A stretch of 64,000 nucleotides of DNA from contig NZ_LMHU01000001.1 of the NCBI RefSeq assembly GCF_001428505.1, positions 1,014,891 to 1,078,890 on the forward strand, read 5' to 3'. The notes under the pieces were generated by a model. It had not been told where the DNA came from, ran no database searches, and saw nothing but the letters and a program-made list of their open reading frames with translations. The position numbers and the translations under genes were made by a program. Of this stretch, positions 39,177 to 47,057 are shown one piece after another. Source of the DNA: Terrabacter sp. Root181 (GTDB lineage Bacteria > Actinomycetota > Actinomycetes > Actinomycetales > Dermatophilaceae). Each line of letters opens with the position of its first letter. Position 1 is the stretch's first letter.

Positions 39177-40837
39177 ACCCGACGACCCCGACCCCGACCC
39201 CGGCCCCGGCCGACCCGACGACGCCAGCGCCGACGGCTGCCGGAGGTGGCCTCGACGACCTCGACGAGGCGGCCCGCGGCCGACTGTTCGACGACCTGCA
39301 GCAGGTCCTGCCCGAGGTCTGGCGCAGCTTTGGTCAAGGCGACCCCCGGGAGTCGGTGGTCGTCGTGCCGTCGATGAGCGTCGACCACCTCGCGCCGTCG
39401 GCGGGCGCCATGAACCAGGCGATGGAGGAGCGTTTCCTCTTCCTGCTGCTGCTGCTGCGCCAGCCATGCCTCCGGATGGTCTACGTGACGTCGATGCCGA
39501 TCAGCGAGCACATCATCGAGTACTACCTGTCGCTGCTGCCCGGCGTCATCCCGAGCCATGCCCGGGCCCGCCTCGACCTGGTCTCGGTGGGTGACTCCTC
39601 CCCGAGACCCCTGACCGACAAGCTCTTGGCCCGCCCGCGGGTTCTCTCCCGCATCGCCTCCCTCGTACCGGACCCCGCGCGGTCGCACCTCATCCCCTAC
39701 ACGAGCACGACGCGCGAGCGTGACCTGGCGCTGATGCTCGGCATCCCCATGTATGCCGCCGACCCGCGCCTCTACCCGCTGGGCACCAAGACCGGCTGCC
39801 GCAGGGTCTTCGCCGAGGCCGGCGTCGACCATCCCTTCGGCGCCGAGGACGTCCACTCGGTCGACGACGTCGTCGACGCCGTGCTCGAGCTACACGCGTC
39901 GCGGCCCGACGCGCAGTGGGCCATGGTCAAGCTCGACGAGGGTGTCTCGGGCTCGGGCAACGCCCTCGTCGACCTGACCGACGTGGACGCCGCGGCGGCG
40001 GATCCGGGCGACGAGGGAGGCTCGCTGCGTGCGGTCGTCACCGACCGGGTGCTGGGGATGCAGCTCGAGGACGAACGCATCGAGACCGGGGCCTACCTCG
40101 GGCGGCTGGACGAGCGCGGTGGCATCGTCGAGGAGCGCATCGTCGGTGACGAGGTGCGCAGCCCTAGCGTGCAGCTGCGCGTGACCCCGCTCGGGAAGCT
40201 CGAGATCCTCTCGACCCACGACCAGGTGCTCGGAGGCCCGACGGGGCAGATGTACCTCGGCGCGCGGTTCCCGGCCGACCCGGCCTACGCGACGACGATC
40301 ACCCGCGAGGCGGAGAAGGTCGGTCGCGTCCTCGCCGACAAGGGGGTGCTCGGCCGCTTCGCCCTCGACTTCGTCGTGGTCCGCCACGGGGAGCGCTGGC
40401 AGACCCACGCCATCGAGATCAACCTGCGCAGGGGCGGCACGACGCACCCGTTCCTCACGCTGCAGTTCCTGACCGACGGCACCTACGTCCACGAGGAGGG
40501 CCGCTTCGTCACCCCGTCCGGCGCCGAGCGCCATCTCGTGGCGACCGACCACCTCCAGGACACGTCTCTCCGGGGCCTGGGTGTCGACGACCTCTTCGAC
40601 CTCGTGGCCCGGGCGGGGCTCCACTTCGACCAGTCCCGCCAGGCGGGCGTCGTCTTCCACATGATCAGCTCGATCACCGAGTGCGGTCGCGTGGGCATGA
40701 CGGCCATCGGGGACACGCCAGACTCCGCCCAGGATGTGTTCGACCGGGCGGAGTCGGCGTTGCTCACCGAGGCGCGGGCGTCCCTCGTGCCGCTCCCCGT
40801 GCCCCATCGGGGGCGCCTCGGAGAGGGTCTTCGGTGA
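39173..40837 (+). CDS. PGM1-related ATP-grasp ligase-like protein
   Basis: 554 aa, ATG overlapping the cyclase stop (ATGA), GGAGG 8 bases upstream. Pro/Thr-rich start (2-22), a 170-residue N-terminal domain (LRMVYVTSMPISEHIIEYYL), then an ATP-grasp core: WAMVKLDEGVSGSGNALVDL carries the ATP-binding Lys and Gly-rich loop, and HAIEINLRRGGTTHPF the Mg-binding Glu/Asn. It resembles the actinobacterial family related to PGM1, the pheganomycin peptide ligase, so carboxylate-amine ligation is predicted. No biosynthetic neighbours; its place as last gene of a signalling operon is unusual. Substrate unknown. Confidence 0.82.
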   Translation: MNPTTPTPTPAPADPTTPAPTAAGGGLDDLDEAARGRLFDDLQQVLPEVWRSFGQGDPRESVVVVPSMSVDHLAPSAGAMNQAMEERFLFLLLLLRQPCLRMVYVTSMPISEHIIEYYLSLLPGVIPSHARARLDLVSVGDSSPRPLTDKLLARPRVLSRIASLVPDPARSHLIPYTSTTRERDLALMLGIPMYAADPRLYPLGTKTGCRRVFAEAGVDHPFGAEDVHSVDDVVDAVLELHASRPDAQWAMVKLDEGVSGSGNALVDLTDVDAAAADPGDEGGSLRAVVTDRVLGMQLEDERIETGAYLGRLDERGGIVEERIVGDEVRSPSVQLRVTPLGKLEILSTHDQVLGGPTGQMYLGARFPADPAYATTITREAEKVGRVLADKGVLGRFALDFVVVRHGERWQTHAIEINLRRGGTTHPFLTLQFLTDGTYVHEEGRFVTPSGAERHLVATDHLQDTSLRGLGVDDLFDLVARAGLHFDQSRQAGVVFHMISSITECGRVGMTAIGDTPDSAQDVFDRAESALLTEARASLVPLPVPHRGRLGEGLR

Positions 40838-40841
40838 CCGC

Positions 40842-41039
40842 TCAGGGGGCGATCGAGGCGGAGTGGATGAGGGCGCCGACGAAGGCCTGGTGCCACGTCA
40901 GGCGGGCCACGACGGACCGGGCCGATGCACCGCCGCAGTCGCACTCCCACGTCCAGCCGCCACGGGACAGGCGCGTCACTCGGGGGTGGTGGTGCGCCAG
41001 GTCCGGGTGGACTCGTCGTCGTGTCGTCGTCGTGGTCAT
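40842..41039 (-). CDS. small conserved-looking CxC protein, unknown
   Basis: 65 aa from ATG 41039 with GGGAAGG upstream. Thr/Arg-rich start, then VTRLSRGGWTWECDCGG with a Cys-x-Cys pair and a C-terminal helix (WHQAFVGALIHSASIAP). Convergent with the ATP-grasp gene, 4 bases apart. The isolated CDCGG could bind metal only as part of a larger site. Function unknown. Confidence 0.6.
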   Translation of the reverse strand: MTTTTTRRRVHPDLAHHHPRVTRLSRGGWTWECDCGGASARSVVARLTWHQAFVGALIHSASIAP

Positions 41040-41213
41040 CGAAGTGCCTTCCCTCAGTGAGGGGTTCGCCGCCCCTCGTTCCGCGGATGTCGTCGTGCGG
41101 TCACGTCCTGATGTCGCCACTCATGACGGTCCCGCTGATGCGCGCAGGTGTCTGTGCGCGTGGCGACACCCCGGGCGTGCTCGTCGGCACCCAGTCGCCG
41201 CGAGGGTGCTGCC

Positions 41214-41906
41214 GTGATGCTCGAGCTCGGGCTGTTGTCCGACCTCGCACCGAGCGAGCGCCGGGAGGTCGTCGCGACGATGCACCGGCACACGTACGCC
41301 ACGGGCGAGGTGGTCTTCCACGAGGGGGACACCGCGGACTCCGTGCACTTCGTCGTCGAGGGGCGTGTCGTCGCCCGCCGGTCGTCGGAGCAGGGTGACC
41401 GTTTGGCGTATTCCGTCATGGGTCCGGGTCAGGCCTTCGGGGAGCTCGCGATGATCGTGCGCGCCGGGCGACGCACGGCGACGATCGAGGCCGTGGAGCC
41501 GACCGTGACCCTGGCCCTGGCCTTCGCGGACTTCGAGCGGTTGTGTGCCAAGCACCCGGAGGTCAGTCGGCTGCTCGTGCGGCTGCTCGCGGCCCGGGTG
41601 AACTGCCTCACCGAGGCGCTCATGGAGGCCCTGCACACGCCAGCCGAGCTCCGAGTCGTGCGCAGTCTCGTGTCCCTGTGCGGGGTGTATGCCGTTGGCG
41701 CGCAGTCACGCTCACCGGTGACAGTGCAGCTGAACCAGTCCGAGCTCGCCGAGCTCGCCGGCGTCACCAGGCCGACGGCCAACCGCGTCCTGCGCCGCCT
41801 CGAGTCGGGTGGTGTCGTCGCGCTCGACCGTGGGCGCGTGACGGTCGTGGACCCCGGGGCCCTGCGCCGGACAGCGACCGTCACCCACCCACTCGGGCAC
41901 GCCTGA
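41214..41906 (+). CDS. Crp/Fnr family transcription regulator
   Basis: 230 aa from GTG 41214 (GAGGG 7 bases upstream; ATG follows as next codon). N-terminal cyclic-nucleotide-binding beta-barrel with the phosphate-cassette-like segment FGELAMIVRAGRRTATI, keeping the Glu and Arg that contact cyclic nucleotide in CRP; dimer helix; C-terminal winged helix-turn-helix (LNQSELAELAGVTRPTANRVLRRL). No Fnr-type Cys cluster. The receiver-cyclase about 2 kb upstream makes cAMP (or cGMP) response plausible. Divergent from the small CxC gene. Confidence 0.87.
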   Translation: MMLELGLLSDLAPSERREVVATMHRHTYATGEVVFHEGDTADSVHFVVEGRVVARRSSEQGDRLAYSVMGPGQAFGELAMIVRAGRRTATIEAVEPTVTLALAFADFERLCAKHPEVSRLLVRLLAARVNCLTEALMEALHTPAELRVVRSLVSLCGVYAVGAQSRSPVTVQLNQSELAELAGVTRPTANRVLRRLESGGVVALDRGRVTVVDPGALRRTATVTHPLGHA

Positions 41907-42094
41907 CGACCTCCGTCCGCGACGTGACAGGACCCCCCGCTCTGGCGTGGGTCGGGCGGGCGGGCTCGGACGAACGCGGCGAAGTCGTCCTCGTCCTCTG
42001 GTGAAGGCATCGTGAGTGCCTCTCTGTCGGTTCCCCCTGTCGGAACCGACGACCCGGGAATGGTTGCACGCGGCCGACAGGTCTTCTCCCCGAA

Positions 42095-42134
42095 CACGTA
42101 TGCCGTCCGCCCGGGTGGGCGAACGGCATACGTG
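42095..42134. terminator. bidirectional hairpin with CGTATGCCGT arms
   Basis: CACGTATGCCGT (42095-42106) pairs with ACGGCATACGTG (42123-42134), extended inside by CGCCC/GGGCG. It lies between the convergent crp-like gene and the membrane propeller gene. Confidence 0.8.
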
Positions 42135-42154
42135 GGTGCTCGGTGGGCCCGGGC

Positions 42155-43474
42155 TCACCTCGGGACGACGTACCTCGGCTCGGTGAAGGAGGACGGGTTG
42201 CTCAGTCCGATCTCGGGGTGCAGGACACTGCAGTCCATGGCCAGGGTGCATCGCTGGACGGTGTTCCGCGCGGCGGGAGTCAGCGGCTTCGACGTGTTGC
42301 GCGAGATGACGAGCGTGGACTCGTCGTCGCCGAGGTGCCACGTCCAGCCGGAGACCACGCGGTCCCCGGTGCCGCCGAGGACGACCGTGCCGTCGCTGAC
42401 CCGCACCACGCCGGCGCTGAACCAGAAGCCGCCGTCGAGGTAGTGCGAGCCGACGAGGTAGGTGCCCCTGCTCGAGAAGGCGGTCGGCATGAACATGGTC
42501 GGGTTCTGGCCCGCGCCGCACCTCTCCACCGTCTTCGGGAACGTCGACCTCGTCAGGTCGACGACCGCCCAGCACGCCTCGTCCATCGCGTCCGTCGCGA
42601 CGAACCACTGGAGAGCGGCCCGGCTGCGGTCCGGGGAGACCGCCACGACGTGCGCGGGGAGCTTCCGGGACGTCCCCGTCGCGACGTCCCACTCGAGCGA
42701 GCCCGTCGTCGTGTCCCCGGTGAGGTAGGCGAGGTCACCGACGATCGCGCCTGGCTGGCGGTCGTCCGTGCGCTGGGCCACCTTCGAGCCGTCAGCGGCG
42801 TAGACCACGACCGTGTCGGAGTCCCCGCTCTTGGCGAGCACCCGTGACCCGTCCGGCGACACGGCGTACGTCCCGCTGACCCCGAGCGAGGTGACGAGGC
42901 GACCGCCCGGCGACAGGATCTCCATGATGCTCTGCGAGGGCCCGTCTGACATGTGTGACGCGACGACGAAGCCACCGTTGCCGAGCACGGCGAACGTCTC
43001 GACGGCGGTGCCCTTCTGGAGCCGGAAGACCTTGTCGCCGAAGCGGATCGTGTCGTCCAGCGCGTAGGCCGTCCCGCGCGTCGCCACCTGTGCCGTGCCG
43101 CTCGGCGGGATCGTGCCCGTCGCCGTCGGAGGCGCGCTGGTCAGCGGAGGGGCGCTGGTCGGGGGAGCGACCGTGCCCGTGCCGGTCGTCACCGACGGCG
43201 TCTGGGTCGGCACCGAGCTCGGCGACGACGGGACCGACGTCGACGAGGTGGTCAGCGCCGGGACCGGCGGCGTGCCGCGGCCCGCGGACCACACGGTCGG
43301 CACCGCCACGGCGATGACGGCGACAGCGGCCGCCGCCCCGAGCACGGCCCGGTTGCGCCGGTCGCGACGACGGCGCGCGATGGCGACCGGTGCGAAGTCC
43401 CCGGACACCTCGATGCCGCCGGCGTGCTGCCTGAGCAGGGCCTGGAGCTCGTTCTCCTGGTCTGGCGTGGTCAA
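42155..43474 (-). CDS. single-pass membrane protein with propeller-like outer domain, sigma-linked
   Basis: 439 aa starting at TTG 43474, which overlaps the sigma-factor stop (TTGA) and has AAGGAGG 8 bases upstream; no ATG or GTG fits. A cytoplasmic N-terminus of about 45 residues (MTTPDQENELQALLRQ), one helix (46-66), a long Ser/Thr/Pro linker (70-120), then an outer beta-rich region with repeats such as YAVSPDGSRVLAKSGDSD and VVAVSPDRSRAALQW, resembling WD40/TolB-like blades. Coupling to an ECF sigma suggests an anti-sigma or signal-sensing role, but there is no zinc anti-sigma motif. Confidence 0.7.
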   Translation of the reverse strand: MTTPDQENELQALLRQHAGGIEVSGDFAPVAIARRRRDRRNRAVLGAAAAVAVIAVAVPTVWSAGRGTPPVPALTTSSTSVPSSPSSVPTQTPSVTTGTGTVAPPTSAPPLTSAPPTATGTIPPSGTAQVATRGTAYALDDTIRFGDKVFRLQKGTAVETFAVLGNGGFVVASHMSDGPSQSIMEILSPGGRLVTSLGVSGTYAVSPDGSRVLAKSGDSDTVVVYAADGSKVAQRTDDRQPGAIVGDLAYLTGDTTTGSLEWDVATGTSRKLPAHVVAVSPDRSRAALQWFVATDAMDEACWAVVDLTRSTFPKTVERCGAGQNPTMFMPTAFSSRGTYLVGSHYLDGGFWFSAGVVRVSDGTVVLGGTGDRVVSGWTWHLGDDESTLVISRNTSKPLTPAARNTVQRCTLAMDCSVLHPEIGLSNPSSFTEPRYVVPR

Positions 43475-43977
43475 GACGTGACCTCCTTCATGCGGCTGCG
43501 CAGCGAGCTGATGGCTCGGCTCGTGTGGCTCTTGACGGTGCCGACGGAGACCCCGAGGATCTCCGCCGTCTGGGCCTCCGTGAGGTCCTCGTAGTAGCGC
43601 AGGACGACGGCGGCCCGCTGCTGCGGTGCGAGCGAGCGGACGTGGGCCCACAGCTCGCTGTCGTGCCCCGTGACCGGCGCGGCTGCCGGGTCCATGACGC
43701 GGATCAGCTCGCTGTCGGTGCGCTCGCGATGTCGCCAGGCGCGCCGCCACCACGTCGTGTGCTCGTTGACCATGACCTTTCGCACGTAGGCGTCGGGCGA
43801 CTCGACGGTGCTGATGTGGTCCCACTTGCCGTAGACCTTCGCCAGCGACGACTGGACGAGGTCCTCGGCGCTGTGCGGGTCCCCGGTGAGCAGGTACGCG
43901 AATCGTGCGAGCGAGGTCTGTCGCGCTCGCACGTAGGCCGAGAAGTCGACCTCGCGCTCGGTGTTTCCCACTGACAT
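43471..43977 (-). CDS. SigE family ECF RNA polymerase sigma factor
   Basis: 168 aa. Region 2 (FAYLLTGDPHSAEDLVQSSLAKVYGKW) binds core and the -10 element; region 4 (LAPQQRAAVVLRYYEDLTEAQTAEILGVSVGTVKSHTSRA) holds the -35 helix-turn-helix. ATG 43977 is given, though AGGGG touches it; GTG 43971 has better spacing. Matches the short actinobacterial SigE-type ECF group. Overlaps the membrane-protein gene downstream, its likely regulator. Confidence 0.9.
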   Translation of the reverse strand: MSVGNTEREVDFSAYVRARQTSLARFAYLLTGDPHSAEDLVQSSLAKVYGKWDHISTVESPDAYVRKVMVNEHTTWWRRAWRHRERTDSELIRVMDPAAAPVTGHDSELWAHVRSLAPQQRAAVVLRYYEDLTEAQTAEILGVSVGTVKSHTSRAISSLRSRMKEVTS

Positions 43978-44113
43978 CCCCTGTCTGGTGTGGCTGGACG
44001 CACCCTCAACGCGGTGGGGCCGCCCAGAGGTTGTCATCGGGCACGATCCTCTCCGAGGAGGGTGCGTCGGGCACAGCGGGGGCACATCGGGCACGTCGGG
44101 ACCGGACGGCATC

Positions 44114-44140
44114 CCGGCGCTGAGCGCCCGCTCCAGCCTC
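44114..44140 (+). repeat. dispersed intergenic element, copy C
   Basis: CCGGCGCTGAGCGCCC followed by GCTCCAGCC, directly 3' of the minus-strand hydrolase gene. The best pairing copy (GGCGCT-G-AGCGCC). Confidence 0.6.
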
Positions 44141-44143
44141 GGG

Positions 44144-45019
44144 TCAGCCGTGGATGAACGTCTCGAGGACGCTCGCGAAGCGGTCCGGCTGCTCGAGGTG
44201 CGGGAAGTGGCCGGCACCCTCGAAGAGCACGACCTCGGCGCCGGGGAAGACCTCGTGAGCCCGCTCGGCGTGGCCGACGGGGATCATCCGGTCGCGGGTG
44301 CCCCAGATGACGAGCGTGCGGATGTGGTCGGCGGTCGTCAGGTGGCCGTGCGCGTTGACCGTCTGGCCACCGGGGTCGATGACCCCGCGGGTGGTGGCGA
44401 GGAAGGCGCGGCGGCTCTCGGCGTCCGAGAGCGACGTGAAGCCCTTCCAGGCCGCCGAGACGTCGGCGCTGGGCCGCCACCCGAGGCCCCGCACGGCCCG
44501 GCCGACGGTCTCCACCCGTTCACGCACCCACGTCGAGGCGATGACGGGAAGCACGAGCTCGGCCCCCGGGAGCGTGGCGGAGCGCAGCAGCGGGCTGACC
44601 GACCGCCCGAGGCCACCGCTGGAGACGAGGACGAGCGCCTCGACACGCTCGGGGAAGAGGTAGCAGAACTGCATGGCGATGCCGCCCCCGAGCGAGTGGC
44701 CGACGAGGGTGACCCTCGGGATCTCGAGCCGGTCGATGAGGTCGCGCAGGATGGCGGCGTGCGAGCCGAGCGAGTAGTCACCCACGGGCTTGGCCGAGGC
44801 GCCGTGCCCGAAGAGGTCGGGGATGAGCACCCGGTGCTCGGTGTCGAGGCGGTCGACGAGGTGGGTCCAGTTCTCGTGCGAGCCGAGCAGCCCGTGGATG
44901 AAGAGGATGGCTGAGCCGTGACCGGTGTCGACGTAGGAGAGGTCGTGCCCACCGAGGTTCGCGACGCTCGCCGGGTAGCTCAGCTCGGCCTCGTCGCGCG
45001 GGCCCTGCGTCCTGGTCAT
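44144..45019 (-). CDS. alpha/beta hydrolase
   Basis: 291 aa from ATG 45019 (GGAGG 10 bases upstream). Oxyanion segment LFIHGLLGSHENW, nucleophile elbow VGHSLGGG with Ser about 108, acid in WGTRDRMIPVGHA and catalytic His in GAGHFPHLEQP. The lid region (about 125-190) resembles esterase and meta-cleavage hydrolases. Cytosolic; substrate not predictable. Confidence 0.88.
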   Translation of the reverse strand: MTRTQGPRDEAELSYPASVANLGGHDLSYVDTGHGSAILFIHGLLGSHENWTHLVDRLDTEHRVLIPDLFGHGASAKPVGDYSLGSHAAILRDLIDRLEIPRVTLVGHSLGGGIAMQFCYLFPERVEALVLVSSGGLGRSVSPLLRSATLPGAELVLPVIASTWVRERVETVGRAVRGLGWRPSADVSAAWKGFTSLSDAESRRAFLATTRGVIDPGGQTVNAHGHLTTADHIRTLVIWGTRDRMIPVGHAERAHEVFPGAEVVLFEGAGHFPHLEQPDRFASVLETFIHG

Positions 45020-45150
45020 GGTGCGTCGTCCTCCCACCGGGTGCGTGCGGCCGGGGACTGCGGTCGACCGCGATCCACACCTCCAGCCTCTCTCTCCTCA
45101 GGGGCCGCGTGCCCTCCCTGAGATACACGTCACCGGCGGCGCTCGCCTGT

Positions 45151-45156
45151 TAGCGT
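45151..45156 (+). promoter_or_regulatory. putative -10 box of a leaderless DUF952 mRNA
   Basis: TAGCGT (TANNNT) lies 8 bases before ATG 45165, and no Shine-Dalgarno is present. Confidence 0.35.
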
Positions 45157-45164
45157 CGCGGCGC

Positions 45165-45491
45165 ATGATCTACCACCTGGCCGAGCAGGCCCACTGGCAG
45201 CAGGCCCTCCGCGACGGCAGCTACGTGCGTTCGACGCGCGGTCGCTCCCTCGCCGAGGAGGGGTTCATCCACGCCTCGTCGGCGCAGCAGTGGCCGGTCG
45301 TGCGGTCCCGCTTCTACGCCGACGTCACCGAGCCGCTCGTGCTGCTGCACGTCGACGAGTCGAGGCTGACCTCGCGCGTCGTCCACGAGGTCGGCGACCC
45401 CGCCACGGGTGAGACGTTCCCGCACGTCTACGGCCCCATCGAGGTGGACGCCGTCGTCGACACGACCGTGCTGGCACCACCCCACGCCTGA
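45165..45491 (+). CDS. DUF952 family protein
   Basis: 108 aa beginning IYHLAEQAHWQQAL; the conserved EEGFIHAS (about residues 31-38), LLHVDESRL and FPHVYGPI stretches identify DUF952, a small fold related to ADP-ribosyl-binding-like domains but without proven activity. Compact single domain, cytosolic. Start codon chosen at the first conserved residue. Confidence 0.85.
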   Translation: MIYHLAEQAHWQQALRDGSYVRSTRGRSLAEEGFIHASSAQQWPVVRSRFYADVTEPLVLLHVDESRLTSRVVHEVGDPATGETFPHVYGPIEVDAVVDTTVLAPPHA

Positions 45492-45493
45492 CC

Positions 45494-45589
45494 CGTCGAG
45501 TGGCCACGTCGTGCCCACTGTTGCACGTCGAGAGGCCACGTCGCGTGCCCCGTTGCACGTCGAGAGGCCACGGCTCGTGCCCGTCACTC
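45494..45589. repeat. three 32-base tandem units between DUF952 and arfB
   Basis: CGTCGAG(A/T)GGCCACG begins at 45494, 45526 and 45558, exactly 32 bases apart. Units two and three share a 21-base identical core starting GTTGCACGTCGAG; unit one is degenerate. The array fills the convergent gap up to the arfB stop. Confidence 0.8.
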
Positions 45590-46039
45590 GGGGCTGATGC
45601 GGCCCCGGCCCGACTTGACCTGCGACCGGCGCTTCTTGCCCTCGATCCGCCGCCTCTTCGAGCCGAGCGTCGGCTTCGTCGCGCGGCGTGCCGGAGGCGG
45701 GGGAGCCAGGCCCTCGCGGAGCAGGTCGGCGAGCCGCTCACGGGCCGCGGACCGGTTGCGCAGCTGGGAGCGCTGCTCGGAGGCCACGATCGTGAGCCGG
45801 CCGGCGACGAGGCGGCCCGCAAGGGCGGTGACGAGGCGCTCCCGCTGGGTGGGCGTCAGGGCGGTCGACGCCTCCGGGTCGAAGGCGAGCTCGACCCGGC
45901 TGTCCGTGGTGTTGACGCCCTGACCGCCCGGGCCGGACGACCGGCTGAACCGCTCGACGAGCTCGACCGCGGGGATGACGAGGCCGCGCCGCAGACCGGG
46001 GCCGGCCGCGATCACGAGGTCACCGCCGGGCTCGTTCAC
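45584..46039 (-). CDS. arfB: peptidyl-tRNA hydrolase ArfB-like ribosome rescue factor
   Basis: 151 aa from GTG 46039. Class-I release-factor-like domain with GGQ at 38-40 in RSSGPGGQGVN, followed by SRVELAFD, and a Lys/Arg-rich C-terminal tail (KRRRIEGKKRRSQVKSGRGR) that in ArfB/YaeJ enters the mRNA channel of stalled ribosomes. Hydrolyses peptidyl-tRNA on ribosomes lacking a stop codon. Length and domain order match the family and exclude RF1/RF2. CACAAT 6 bases before GTG hints at a leaderless mRNA. Confidence 0.9.
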   Translation of the reverse strand: MNEPGGDLVIAAGPGLRRGLVIPAVELVERFSRSSGPGGQGVNTTDSRVELAFDPEASTALTPTQRERLVTALAGRLVAGRLTIVASEQRSQLRNRSAARERLADLLREGLAPPPPARRATKPTLGSKRRRIEGKKRRSQVKSGRGRISPE

Positions 46040-46216
46040 CGAACCATTGTGCCGCCCGGCCACCTCACTGCGGCACGCGCACCCACGTATCTGGCGGGGC
46101 CGCTTCGCCCTCCGTCCGGTGACGGCAACCAGAGGGCGCGCACCCATCCACCGTTCCGCCGTCGCCGTGCGCCCTCGGCAGGCACGGGCGCGAAGGATGC
46201 CCGGAGGGGACAGGTC

Positions 46217-47047
46217 ATGCAGACGGACCACTCGACACACGTCACCGTTCTCGCGCCCGAGTCGGATCACGACCGGCGCTACCAGCTCGGCGAGGACGAC
46301 CTCCTCGTCGGGCGTGCCGAGGCGTGCGACCTGCGCTTCGACGATCCCTACCTCAGCCGGGTCCACGCCAAGCTCGAGGTCAGGTCCGGTCGGGTACGCA
46401 TCCGGGACCTCGGCTCATCAGGGGGCACCTGGGTCAACGACGAGCCCGTCGATGGCGTCGTCGAGCTGCACGCCGGTGACGTCGTGACCATGGGTCGGGT
46501 CCGGCTCAGGGTCTCGACCGACGACTCGGGGACGCGTGTCCTGCCACCGGCCGGGCCGACCCAGGCCGGGGCTCGGGCCCGAACCGGTGCCGACCACCGC
46601 GCCGAGCCGGGGGTTCGCTACGACGTCGACGAGCAGCGCGCCGGCACCATCAACAACGTCGGGCGTGACCAGTACAACGCCTACATCCACCAGCGAGAGA
46701 GCTTCATGCGCGAGATCGCCGCGACGCGGACCAGGGCCCGATGGCTCCTGTGGACCGGGTTCGTCGTCTTCGCGCTCGGCTTCGGCGTGCAGCTGTTCGG
46801 CTCCATGGGCTTCATGCAGGGCATCACGGGAGCCATCGACGAGGGCTTCACCGCGGCGCCGGGAACGACGAACCCGTCCACCCTGCCGTCGATGGGCAGC
46901 TTCCAGCTCGCCTTCACCGGCGCCGCGGTCTCGTCGCTCGGCGTCGTGCTGTTCGTCATCGGACTCGTGCTGCACGTCGTCGCCGCCTCGCGGCGCAAGC
47001 GGGTCGACCGGGAGATGCCCGCACGGCCCTGGTCGCACGCCTACTGA
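46217..47047 (+). CDS. FHA domain protein with AGTINNV motif and two TM helices
   Basis: 276 aa; GGAGGGGAC before ATG 46217. FHA domain at about 10-100 with GR (32-33), SRVH (47-50) and GTWVN (70-74), the phosphothreonine-binding residues. A flexible linker leads to RAGTINNVGRDQYN (141-154), then a basic helix and two membrane helices (about 175-195 and 225-250). The INNV segment recurs in the next gene. It should recruit phosphorylated proteins to the membrane; a kinase partner is not adjacent. Confidence 0.85.
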   Translation: MQTDHSTHVTVLAPESDHDRRYQLGEDDLLVGRAEACDLRFDDPYLSRVHAKLEVRSGRVRIRDLGSSGGTWVNDEPVDGVVELHAGDVVTMGRVRLRVSTDDSGTRVLPPAGPTQAGARARTGADHRAEPGVRYDVDEQRAGTINNVGRDQYNAYIHQRESFMREIAATRTRARWLLWTGFVVFALGFGVQLFGSMGFMQGITGAIDEGFTAAPGTTNPSTLPSMGSFQLAFTGAAVSSLGVVLFVIGLVLHVVAASRRKRVDREMPARPWSHAY

Positions 47048-47057
47048 GGAGACCGCC

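Noticed and set aside
44024-44110. Repeated GGGCAC words before the sigma gene
   Set aside because: Short, irregularly spaced and not clearly above chance in such GC-rich sequence.
45494-45589. Possible CRISPR array
   Set aside because: Only three units, no distinct spacers (units are tandem), no cas genes.
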